This document shows positions 39,252-46,196 of a stretch of 64,000 nt of DNA, piece after piece. The DNA comes from Clostridia bacterium (GTDB lineage: Bacteria; Bacillota; DSM-521; Neomoorellales; SLTJ01). The notes below the pieces were generated by a model. The model was not told where the DNA came from. It saw only the letters and a program-made list of their open reading frames with translations, and did not search any database. Numbering within the stretch: the first letter of the stretch is position 1; each line of letters opens with the position of its first letter. The DNA is taken from positions 1-64,000 of the forward strand of contig SLTJ01000041.1 of the NCBI GenBank assembly GCA_004347685.1. The letters run 5' to 3'. The translations under genes were made by a program, and so were the position numbers.

Positions 39252-40246
39252 CACTCTTCTCCCTTCAGACCGGCCATAGACTGGCCGATATGCTCGACAA
39301 ACCTGTTTTCCACACACTGCATGGCCAGCCGGATGGCGTTTTTGATCGCCTTGGCCCGGGAGCTGCCGTGGCAGACAATGCTCACGCCGTTGACCCCCAG
39401 CAAGGGAGCCCCGCCGTACTCGCTGTAATCGAACCTAGCCCCCATGAATTTCAGCGATGGCACCAGCAGGGCCGCCCCCATCCGTGACAGGAGGTGCCGG
39501 CCTATCTCCTCTTTGAGCATGTTCAAGGCGGCCGAGGCCAGCCCTTCCCCGAACTTGAGGAGACAATTGCCCACGAAGCCGTCACACACGATCACGTCGC
39601 ACTCCCCGGTGGGGATCTCCCGGGGCTCAATGTTGCCGATGAAGTTAAGGCCCGATTGCTGCAGCAGCGGGTAGGCGGCCAGAGTTAATTCATTTCCCTT
39701 GGTGATCTCCACGCCTACGTTCAGCAGCCCCACCCGCGGCGCCTTGATGCCGAGGATCTTTTCGGCATAGATGCTGCCCATGCCGGCAAACTGCACCAGG
39801 TGCTGGGGCTTGCAATCTACGTTCGCCCCCGCATCCAGCAGAACCTTGGGGCCGGCCAAGGTAGGTACCAGGGTAGCTATCGCCGGCCGGGAGATGCCGG
39901 GGAGGCGGCCCAGGGTCAGGAGGGCCGCGGCCATTTGCGCCCCGGTACTCCCGGCCGAAACCAGCCCCAAGGCTTCGCCGCTCTTGACCAGGGAAGTGGC
40001 TACCGCAATCGAGGCATTTTTCTTGCGGCGCAAAGCCAGGGCCGGCTGGTCATCCATATGTATCACTTCACTAGCATGGACAATGGTGATCCGGTCTGGG
40101 CCCTGGTGATCCAGTTCGGCCTTGAGAGTCTCGCTGTTGCCGACCAGGAGAATTTCCACTGCATACTCGGCCGCTGCGAGTTGTGCTCCCTTAATAACCT
40201 CACCGGGGGCATAATCGCCCCCCATGGCGTCAACGGCTATCCTCAC
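39251..40246 (-). CDS. plsX: Phosphate acyltransferase PlsX
   Basis: Makes acyl-phosphate from acyl-ACP for phospholipid synthesis. The 331 residues begin RIAVDAMGGDYAPGEVIKGA and include ALGLVSAGSTGAQMAAALL and VCDGFVGNCLLKFGEG. GTG start, overlapping the fapR end by 17 bases, so translation is coupled. Confidence 0.96.
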   Translation of the reverse strand: MRIAVDAMGGDYAPGEVIKGAQLAAAEYAVEILLVGNSETLKAELDHQGPDRITIVHASEVIHMDDQPALALRRKKNASIAVATSLVKSGEALGLVSAGSTGAQMAAALLTLGRLPGISRPAIATLVPTLAGPKVLLDAGANVDCKPQHLVQFAGMGSIYAEKILGIKAPRVGLLNVGVEITKGNELTLAAYPLLQQSGLNFIGNIEPREIPTGECDVIVCDGFVGNCLLKFGEGLASAALNMLKEEIGRHLLSRMGAALLVPSLKFMGARFDYSEYGGAPLLGVNGVSIVCHGSSRAKAIKNAIRLAMQCVENRFVEHIGQSMAGLKGEE

Positions 40247-40793
40247 AGGCTTCAGCCTCCTTGGCCCCCAGAATAACGAACTGACCTTTGAAAACTATTT
40301 CCCCCTCAACCCGCGAATGTACGGAAACAAGGTAGGTCAGCCCCCGTACTACCTTGACCGCACCCCGGGCTATTACCTCCTCCCCCAGGTAAACCGGGCG
40401 GTGATAGCGGACCCTCGCGCTTCCGGTTAATACCAGAGGCGCGTCCACCACCGCCATGGCCAGCGCGTGGGCCTGAGCAAACAAATAGTAACCATGCAGC
40501 ATATTGATTTTGCTGATCACCATGTCGCCCGTTACCACGAGGCTCGAAGTACCGCTGATGCCGGGTTCAAGCTTAACCAGGTCGCCAAAGACCAGCCTGG
40601 GGGCACCGGTGGCCTGCCTGGCTACCGATTTAACCCTTTCCCGCACTTCAGGAATACTTAGGGAAAGCCGGTCAAGACGAATGGTCTGTTTGCTGACTCC
40701 AAAGGCACGCGCCAGTTCGGCATCCGTGACAAACGGATTATCTTCAAGCCGGTGCAGCAATAACTGCTGGCGCTGTTCCTTGCTTGTCTTCAA
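40230..40793 (-). CDS. fapR: Fatty acid biosynthesis repressor FapR
   Basis: Malonyl-CoA-responsive repressor of lipid genes in Firmicutes. The N-terminal helix-turn-helix (VTDAELARAFGVSKQTIRLD) is followed by a hotdog-fold effector domain (GTSSLVVTGDMVISKINMLHG and ARVRYHRPVYLGEEV). TTG at 40793 is chosen because GAGGTG lies eight bases upstream and the product then has the usual 187-residue length; an upstream ATG would place the start inside the promoter. First gene of the fapR-plsX-fabHKDG-acpP-fabF run. Confidence 0.92.
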   Translation of the reverse strand: MKTSKEQRQQLLLHRLEDNPFVTDAELARAFGVSKQTIRLDRLSLSIPEVRERVKSVARQATGAPRLVFGDLVKLEPGISGTSSLVVTGDMVISKINMLHGYYLFAQAHALAMAVVDAPLVLTGSARVRYHRPVYLGEEVIARGAVKVVRGLTYLVSVHSRVEGEIVFKGQFVILGAKEAEACEDSR

Positions 40794-40830
40794 CCCGGTT
40801 ACACCTCGTATTAAGACCAGACATAAATAG

Positions 40831-40859
40831 AGTATAATATACCCGGTAAAGTTATGCAA
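40831..40859 (-). promoter_or_regulatory. Sigma-A promoter of fapR
   Basis: On the minus strand TTGCAT (40854-40859) and TATACT (40831-40836) are 17 bases apart. Downstream, TTAATACGAGGTGTAA resembles a FapR operator half-match overlapping the ribosome site. Confidence 0.65.
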
Positions 40860-40895
40860 GAAAAAAAGAATAAGCCAGGATACCCAGGCTTATTC
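40859..40895 (-). terminator. Intrinsic terminator after rpmF
   Basis: GAATAAGCC and GGCTTATTC form a nine-pair stem with a ten-base loop followed by seven T on the minus strand. It separates the DUF177-rpmF unit from the fapR promoter. Confidence 0.9.
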
Positions 40896-40918
40896 TCTCC
40901 CCACAAATCTTTCCTGAT

Positions 40919-41101
40919 TCAGTCGCCACCAGCTACGACCTTCTGGCCACGGTAATAACCGCAGTTGGGACAGATGTGGTGGGCCTGCATCAGCTTACGG
41001 CAGTGCGGGCACTCCACCATGGTCGGGCCTGGTATCTGCCGCCAGATCGCCCGGCGCTTGTTCTTGCGCGCCTTGGAAACTCTTCTCTTGGGTACTCCCA
41101 T
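40919..41101 (-). CDS. rpmF: Ribosomal protein L32
   Basis: 60 residues with the zinc-type pattern CPHCRKLMQAHHICPNCGYY (two Cys-x2-Cys pairs) and start GVPKRRVSKARKNKRRA. Follows the DUF177 gene by 20 bases, a pair conserved across bacteria. Confidence 0.97.
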   Translation of the reverse strand: MGVPKRRVSKARKNKRRAIWRQIPGPTMVECPHCRKLMQAHHICPNCGYYRGQKVVAGGD

Positions 41102-41121
41102 TGTAACCCTCCTAACATATA

Positions 41122-41667
41122 TTACCTTTTTTCCCGGCCCGGATTTTTCTGGCCCGGACCCATGAACTTACTGAGGACGGCCAGACGCGGGTCAACGTCA
41201 TCGGGCCGGCAGTCGCATGAACCCTCGTTAAGGTCTTGTCCGCATTTAGGACAGATACCCCGGCAGTCCTCCCGGCACAAGGCCCGCATGGGCAGCGAGA
41301 GGATAATCGTTTCGGCTATCGTCTCGTCTAAGGCGACCGTCTCGCCGGCAAAATCATGCACCCCTTCCCTGGCTTCGGGAGGCACGTTATGAAGCTGGCT
41401 GATATGGCAGAACTCCTCCTCGTAGGGAAGGCGCAGGTGACGCGCAAACGGCCGCAGGCACCGGCTGCAGATAAACTCCACCGTGGCCTCCACATTACCC
41501 TTTACCACCAGGATGTGGCCCACATTAGCAACCGTACCGGATAGTTCCACCGGCCCCTGGAGGGAACCCTCCTCCGGGTCCATCACCCGCTGCGGTAGCT
41601 CCCCCTGGACGTAAAAATCCTCCTTTGCGCCTGAAGCCTGGCGCAGCGCGCTTACATCTAACTCCAT
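41122..41667 (-). CDS. DUF177 protein (YceD family), 23S rRNA accumulation protein
   Basis: 181-residue protein with a four-Cys pattern: CSRCLRPF (about 70) and CREDCRGICPKCGQDLNEG (about 140), a likely zinc site. The family sits upstream of rpmF in most bacteria and is linked to 23S rRNA accumulation. The ending CDCRPDDVDPRLAVLSKF is typical. Confidence 0.88.
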   Translation of the reverse strand: MELDVSALRQASGAKEDFYVQGELPQRVMDPEEGSLQGPVELSGTVANVGHILVVKGNVEATVEFICSRCLRPFARHLRLPYEEEFCHISQLHNVPPEAREGVHDFAGETVALDETIAETIILSLPMRALCREDCRGICPKCGQDLNEGSCDCRPDDVDPRLAVLSKFMGPGQKNPGREKR

Positions 41668-41724
41668 CCATAAACCCCCGCATCACAAGCCGGCTCTAAT
41701 ACCATCAAAGGGCTGCTGGCTCTA

Positions 41725-41754
41725 ATTATATATAGCCCGGCAGGCTTTAGTCAA
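41725..41754 (-). promoter_or_regulatory. Sigma-A promoter of the DUF177-rpmF unit
   Basis: On the minus strand TTGACT (41749-41754) and TATAAT (41725-41730) are 18 bases apart, about 58 bases before the start codon. It is divergent to ylbJ. Confidence 0.7.
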
Positions 41755-41855
41755 CCGCCGGGGTTCTTAAAACCGGCCTTTTTTTATATGATGCTTATGA
41801 CAGTATGCTGACCACGCCATGCTGACCGGCGTAAAGGGATCCGCAGGGGTAGACC

Positions 41856-43052
41856 ATGGGCAAGGATTTACGCAAAACAGGGCTGGCCGCCGCCGGCTTG
41901 CTGGTGGTGGCCGTAATGGTAATCTGGCCCCGGGATATCTTCCAGGCTGCCTCTACCGGCCTGGCGGTCTGGCTGGAAATCCTGGTTCCGGCCCTTTTCC
42001 CCTTCTTCCTAATGTCAAACATCCTCATGGGCCTCGGGGTCGTGCACGCCCTGGGCGTGCTGTTGGAACCCCTGATGCGCCCCGTCTTTAACCTCCCCGG
42101 GCCGGCCGCCCTGGTAATGACCATCGGCTACAGCACCGGGGCCCCTGCCGCCGCCCAGTTTACGGCGCAATTATACCGGGAAGGCCTATGTGAGGCCGGC
42201 GAGGCGGCCCGGCTGGTGGCCTTTACCACCAACGCCAGCCCCCTCTTTATCCTCGGCGCTGTGGCGGTAGGCATGTACGCCAGCCCAGAGATAGGCCAAA
42301 CCCTGGCCTTGAGCCATTACCTGGCCAACCTGATCCTGGGCCTATTATGGCGCTTCTGGCCGAACAAGGATACTGCTGCCTGCTCCCTCCGGACAAACCT
42401 GGGCCCCTGGCAACTGCTCCGGCAGGCCCGGACCGCCCTTCTCCGCGCACGACAGAGCGATACCCGGCCCCCCGGCCAAATCCTGGGAGAGGCCATTAAC
42501 ACCTCTTTCCGCACCCTGATAACCGTCGGGGGTTTTGTAATCCTCTTTGCCGTGGTGATAGAAGTCCTGAATCTCCTCGGGATTATCGCGGCCATCTCCG
42601 CTTTGCTCGCGATCCCGCTAGGCTGGCTCGGGCTGGATGCCGGGCTGGCCGACGCCATTTCGCGGGGATTGTTCGAGATGACCCTGGGGGTAAAAGCGGC
42701 TGCCACCAGCAGCGCCCCGCTAGGCGACCGGATTCTGGCCACCAGTCTGATCCTGGGATGGGCGGGGCTCTCCGTTCACGCCCAGGTGGCCGGCGTCCTG
42801 GACCAGACTCCGATCAGTTCGCTGCCGTTTCTCATTACCCGGGCAGGACATTCCGTGCTGGCTACCTTCCTGGCCCTCCTGCTGGCCCCCCTGGCCCAGC
42901 CGGCTATCACCATTTTTCCCCGGCCGGGCGGCCTGGCCCTGCCGCTAATAGCCCACTACCTCTGGCAGCAATTAATCTGGATGGCCTTGGCCGTAACCTT
43001 GGCCCTGGTCGCCAGCCTGGCCATCCAAACCGCCAGCCGAATACGGAACTAA
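41856..43052 (+). CDS. ylbJ: Sporulation integral membrane protein YlbJ
   Basis: 398 residues with about eight hydrophobic segments of the nucleoside-recognition/Gate type. TGLAVWLEILVPALFPFFLM, GYSTGAPAAAQ and FTTNASPLFILGAVAVGMY match the YlbJ family, required for a mature spore cortex in Bacillus and made in the mother cell. Start ATG 41856 follows AGGGGTAGACC. One of the few plus-strand genes of the core region. Confidence 0.9.
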   Translation: MGKDLRKTGLAAAGLLVVAVMVIWPRDIFQAASTGLAVWLEILVPALFPFFLMSNILMGLGVVHALGVLLEPLMRPVFNLPGPAALVMTIGYSTGAPAAAQFTAQLYREGLCEAGEAARLVAFTTNASPLFILGAVAVGMYASPEIGQTLALSHYLANLILGLLWRFWPNKDTAACSLRTNLGPWQLLRQARTALLRARQSDTRPPGQILGEAINTSFRTLITVGGFVILFAVVIEVLNLLGIIAAISALLAIPLGWLGLDAGLADAISRGLFEMTLGVKAAATSSAPLGDRILATSLILGWAGLSVHAQVAGVLDQTPISSLPFLITRAGHSVLATFLALLLAPLAQPAITIFPRPGGLALPLIAHYLWQQLIWMALAVTLALVASLAIQTASRIRN

Positions 43053-43134
43053 TGCTCTGCTGGGAGGCGGCCGGCGAAATTCCAGGACGGCATGGACGGT
43101 CGCCCCGACCCCACCCGGCGCCGGCGCCTCGGTC

Positions 43135-43602
43135 TTATGCGCTATTGGCCCTGGCCCGGGTAGACTTGAGTTCCTTGCGTCCCTGGCGGACAGCCGCGGT
43201 TATTTTTTCCAGGTTTTGCTCCAATTGGGACAGGATATCGTCTGCATAGCCGTGGGCACCAGTTTTTATCTCTTGCGCCACCGACTGGGCCCGGCCGACT
43301 ATTTGCTCGGCTTGGGCTTGGGCCTGGCGAGTTATCTCAGCTTCCTGGATAAGGGTCTCCGCCTGCTTTTTCGCCTGCTCCATGATATCCCGCGCCTGGA
43401 CCTCAGCTTTTTTCAGCATTTCCCCCCGCTCCCGGTTTAAGGCTTCCGCCTCGGCCAGATCCGCCGGCAGGGCGCCGCGCACCCTATCCAGGCATTCCAA
43501 TAAATCTTCTGCCTCAAGGACTACTTTGCTGGTCATGGGCAGCCGCCGGGCCTGGTTTATTCTCGCCTCCAGTTCGTCCAGCAACTTCAATACACTGTGC
43601 AT
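43135..43602 (-). CDS. Coiled-coil protein of unknown function (DivIVA/ATPase-like)
   Basis: 155 residues, nearly all predicted coiled coil: LNRERGEMLKKAEVQARDIM and AKKQAETLIQEAEITRQ and AQAQAEQIVGRAQ. The repeats resemble the stalk of F/V-type ATPase subunits or DivIVA-like division proteins, but no active site is visible. ATG 43602 follows GGTGGAGGGTG. The start lies inside the 3' end of rsmD, overlapping it by 89 bases. In related clostridia a similar protein is found next to rsmD/coaD; the role is unknown. Confidence 0.75.
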   Translation of the reverse strand: MHSVLKLLDELEARINQARRLPMTSKVVLEAEDLLECLDRVRGALPADLAEAEALNRERGEMLKKAEVQARDIMEQAKKQAETLIQEAEITRQAQAQAEQIVGRAQSVAQEIKTGAHGYADDILSQLEQNLEKITAAVRQGRKELKSTRARANSA

Positions 43603-44149
43603 CACCCTCCACCTTCCTTAGAAAAGTAACTGCGGTATCGCCATACCTTTTCTGCCGGTACCGTACCAACCCGGAAGCAAAACGGAGAGACATCCCCGCC
43701 CTGGTTTCTATGGCCATCATCCCAACCTCTGTCAGCAAGGCCGGCGGTATCCCGGCGACCAAGGCCTCCAGGCGCGGGTAATCATACGGGGGGTCAAGAT
43801 AAATCAGATCAAACTGCCATCCCCTGGCAGCGATTTTCTTCACGGCTACGGTCACGTCCAGATTCCATACCTCCGCCCGGTCGGCAAACTGCAGTGAGTG
43901 CAGGTTTTCCCGAATTATCCGGCAGGCAGCTGGATTTTTTTCGACGAACAGGCAACTCCGTGCCCCCCGGCTGAGGGCTTCGATACCCATGCTGCCGCTG
44001 CCCGCAAAAAGCTCCAGGAACCTGCTTTCTGGAACCAGGGGCCTCCAGACATTGAACACGGCTTCACGGACCAACTGGCTGGTAGGCCGTATTCTGCCAG
44101 AGGGAACTTTTAGTTCGCGACCGCGTGCCTGGCCTGCGCTTACCCGCAT
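43514..44149 (-). CDS. rsmD: 16S rRNA (guanine966-N2)-methyltransferase
   Basis: 211 residues from ATG 44149 (GGAGG five bases upstream): MRVSAGQARGRELKVPSG, LELFAGSGSMGIEALSRGA for SAM binding, and the catalytic DPPY in IYLDPPYDYPRLEAL. The usual C-terminus would end near YGDTAVTFLRK. Here it runs on about 29 codons, overlapping the next gene. coaD, its usual neighbour, is not present. Confidence 0.92.
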   Translation of the reverse strand: MRVSAGQARGRELKVPSGRIRPTSQLVREAVFNVWRPLVPESRFLELFAGSGSMGIEALSRGARSCLFVEKNPAACRIIRENLHSLQFADRAEVWNLDVTVAVKKIAARGWQFDLIYLDPPYDYPRLEALVAGIPPALLTEVGMMAIETRAGMSLRFASGLVRYRQKRYGDTAVTFLRKVEGDAQCIEVAGRTGGENKPGPAAAHDQQSSP

Positions 44150-44287
44150 ACTTACCTCCAAAAAAATTCCTCTCAGCCATGTATATTATCCCCAGGGCCG
44201 GTTCATAATAATGGATGCAGGAGCCAGAAGAGCTTAGCGGTTATAAAAACCCTCCCCCATAAGCTCTTCCTCCGGTTTCTCCTCTCC

Positions 44288-44319
44288 CAAAAAAAGCCAG
44301 CGCTTGTCGCTGGCTTTTT
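44288..44319 (-). terminator. Intrinsic terminator after the zinc-ribbon gene
   Basis: AAAGCCAGCG and CGCTGGCTTT form a ten-pair stem with a five-base loop, followed by a T-run on the minus strand. The plus strand also ends in TTTTTA, so it may work both ways. Confidence 0.85.
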
Positions 44320-44485
44320 ATATTGGCCGGGGCGGGTTTTGCTGTTTCTGTGCCTGAACCTGCACCATCCGGTGGCACTTAGGACAAACAAAGACACCCT
44401 GGGGATCACGCGCCAGGCGATCGTAGTCCTTGTGAATTTTTGTCAGTTCCACTTCCGCGCCGCAAAGGCTGCATCGAACTTGCAT
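44318..44485 (-). CDS. Small zinc-ribbon protein (YlaI/DUF2197-like)
   Basis: 55-residue protein starting MQVRCSLCGAEVEL and containing FVCPKCHRMV: two Cys-x2-Cys pairs about 25 residues apart, a clear zinc ribbon. It has its own terminator right after the stop. The resemblance to YlaI is by the Cys pattern and size. The upstream AGAGGGATAAAA is a plausible ribosome site. Function unknown. Confidence 0.75.
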   Translation of the reverse strand: MQVRCSLCGAEVELTKIHKDYDRLARDPQGVFVCPKCHRMVQVQAQKQQNPPRPI

Positions 44486-44613
44486 TTTTATCCCTCTTTT
44501 GTCTCTCCACCGGGTATATTTTCTACAGCTTCGCCCTTTTTCCTTCTACCGTCGGTCTGGGTTTTTGTATATCCGTGGCGAAACTGGTTAAGCTAAAAAC
44601 GGTGATCCGCAAA

Positions 44614-45597
44614 ATGGAACTCGTTGATCTGTATAAACTGGCCGGCATCCACCTCGGGCTGGCCACGGAAGCCTACGCCGTTTTACGCGGCGAAGCCCAG
44701 CAAGAGGTACAGGGGGTAACTGAAAACAAATACCGTGATGAAGCGGCCGACGCCGTTGTCACTACGGTAGAGATCCTGACCGAGGTGGCGGCCAAAGCCA
44801 TCAACAAGGCCAGGGGGACGTATATCACTATTGAATCCCCTGCTTTGCGCCAGCCACCCGGCCCGGTCCACCTGGCCCTGAGCCGCCTCCTGGCCGATAC
44901 CTTGAAAAACGTGTTCGCCAAAATCGGCCTGGAGGCCGCCGCCCCGGTGCTCGTGGTCGGCCTGGGCAACTGGCAGGCCACCCCCGATTCCCTCGGACCT
45001 AAAGTCGTCGGGAAAATGTTCGTTACCAGGCACCTGCTGCAGTACGCCCCGGGCGTGCTGCCCGCCGGAACCAGACCGGTGGCAGCCCTCGCTCCAGGAG
45101 TACTGGGCATCACCGGCATCGAAACCGCGGAGATAATCGCCGGAGTGGTTTCCCACCTAAAACCTGGTCTGGTGATCGCCATTGATTCTCTGGCGGCCAG
45201 AAACGTCACCCGCCTGTACAGCACCATCCAGATCGCTGACAGCGGCATTGACCCGGGGTCCGGGATTGGTAACCGGCGGACAGCCTTAAGCCGCGCCGAG
45301 ATGGGCGTACCCGTCCTGGCCCTGGGGATACCTACCGTGGTACCCGCAGCCGTGATCGCCATGGAAACCTTGAACTCGGCCGGCCAGCGCAACCGCAACC
45401 TGCAGGGCGAACTAGGCCCTCCGGCTATCCAGGCCATCATTAGCGACCTGTTGGCGCCCTTTGGGGGCGATCTTACCGTAACCCCCAAGGAGGTTGACGA
45501 CCTGGTCACGAGAACGGCCACCCTGTTAGCTCAGGGACTGAACCTGGCCCTTTTCCCGCAACTGTCCCCGGAAGACCTGGCCATGCTCAGCGCATAA
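44614..45597 (+). CDS. gpr: Germination protease (spore protease)
   Basis: Degrades small acid-soluble spore proteins when spores germinate. The 327-residue reading from ATG 44614 (MELVDLYKLAGIHLGLATEA) matches the family start; GTG 44602 is an alternative. The conserved VVGLGNWQATPDSLGPKVV, IAIDSLAAR and DSGIDPGSGIGNRR motifs are present, the last with the proposed catalytic aspartates. A self-cleavable propeptide is expected at the N-terminus. It converges with a SASP gene, its natural substrate class. Confidence 0.93.
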   Translation: MELVDLYKLAGIHLGLATEAYAVLRGEAQQEVQGVTENKYRDEAADAVVTTVEILTEVAAKAINKARGTYITIESPALRQPPGPVHLALSRLLADTLKNVFAKIGLEAAAPVLVVGLGNWQATPDSLGPKVVGKMFVTRHLLQYAPGVLPAGTRPVAALAPGVLGITGIETAEIIAGVVSHLKPGLVIAIDSLAARNVTRLYSTIQIADSGIDPGSGIGNRRTALSRAEMGVPVLALGIPTVVPAAVIAMETLNSAGQRNRNLQGELGPPAIQAIISDLLAPFGGDLTVTPKEVDDLVTRTATLLAQGLNLALFPQLSPEDLAMLSA

Positions 45598-45759
45598 TTT
45601 TGCCGGCTCAGGTATAATTCCCGGCCCCTTGACAAAAATTAAAAACAATGGCAGTGAAAAAGCCGAAGGTTGGCTGGTGATGTTCTTTGACACAGAAAAC
45701 GATAGGGCGGGGTTTGCGGTCTGTGATCGTAGGGAGGGCTCCACAGGACTTCTATGTAT

Positions 45760-45778
45760 AAGCGGGCAGAGCCCGCTT
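45760..45778. terminator. Hairpin between gpr and the SASP gene
   Basis: AAGCGGGC and GCCCGCTT form an eight-pair stem with a three-base loop. Neither side has a good U-run, so it may be a weak shared terminator. Confidence 0.4.
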
Positions 45779-45800
45779 AGGTTTGCGCAAAGGAGACAGG

Positions 45801-46043
45801 TTAACGAAGAACATTGGCTGCGTTAGCCTGAGCCTGACCGCCTAACCTCTGTTCGTAGTCTTGGATCATCTTCCGTACCATATGCCCTCCGACGGCCCCG
45901 CACTGCCGGGAAGGAATGTCACCCCAGTAGTAACCTTCGCTGACATTCAGGCCGATTTCAGTGGCCGATTCCTGCTTAAACTTCTCCATGGCTGCGCGAG
46001 CCTGGGGAACAATAATTCGATTTGTCTTTTGCCCTTGACCCAT
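45801..46043 (-). CDS. Small acid-soluble spore protein, alpha/beta type
   Basis: 80-residue DNA-coating protein that protects spore DNA. RIIVPQARAAMEKFKQ and YYWGDIPSRQCGAVGGHMVR are the two conserved family blocks. The usual GPR cleavage site (Glu followed by Ile or Phe, then Ala-Ser-Glu) is altered here to QESATEIG. ATG 46043 has AAGGAGGTGAG upstream, a very strong ribosome site, in line with high expression. Confidence 0.93.
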   Translation of the reverse strand: MGQGQKTNRIIVPQARAAMEKFKQESATEIGLNVSEGYYWGDIPSRQCGAVGGHMVRKMIQDYEQRLGGQAQANAANVLR

Positions 46044-46074
46044 TTAGCTCACCTCCTTTCGCGCTAGCTATTCT

Positions 46075-46103
46075 TATTATGGCACGGGCCACTGCTTTTA
46101 TGC
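46075..46103 (-). promoter_or_regulatory. Sigma-G-type promoter of the SASP gene
   Basis: On the minus strand GCATA (46099-46103) and CATAATA (46075-46081) are 17 bases apart. They match the forespore sigma-G pattern of a gHATR -35 and CATnnTA -10, about 32 bases before the start codon. Confidence 0.6.
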
Positions 46104-46196
46104 TCGCTAGGAGCTAGTATTATTTGCCCGCCGTTCTTATTACTTACTCACTTACCTGTAAGTTTTTGGTTTTGATACTGTAATTTCCCATCGTAT

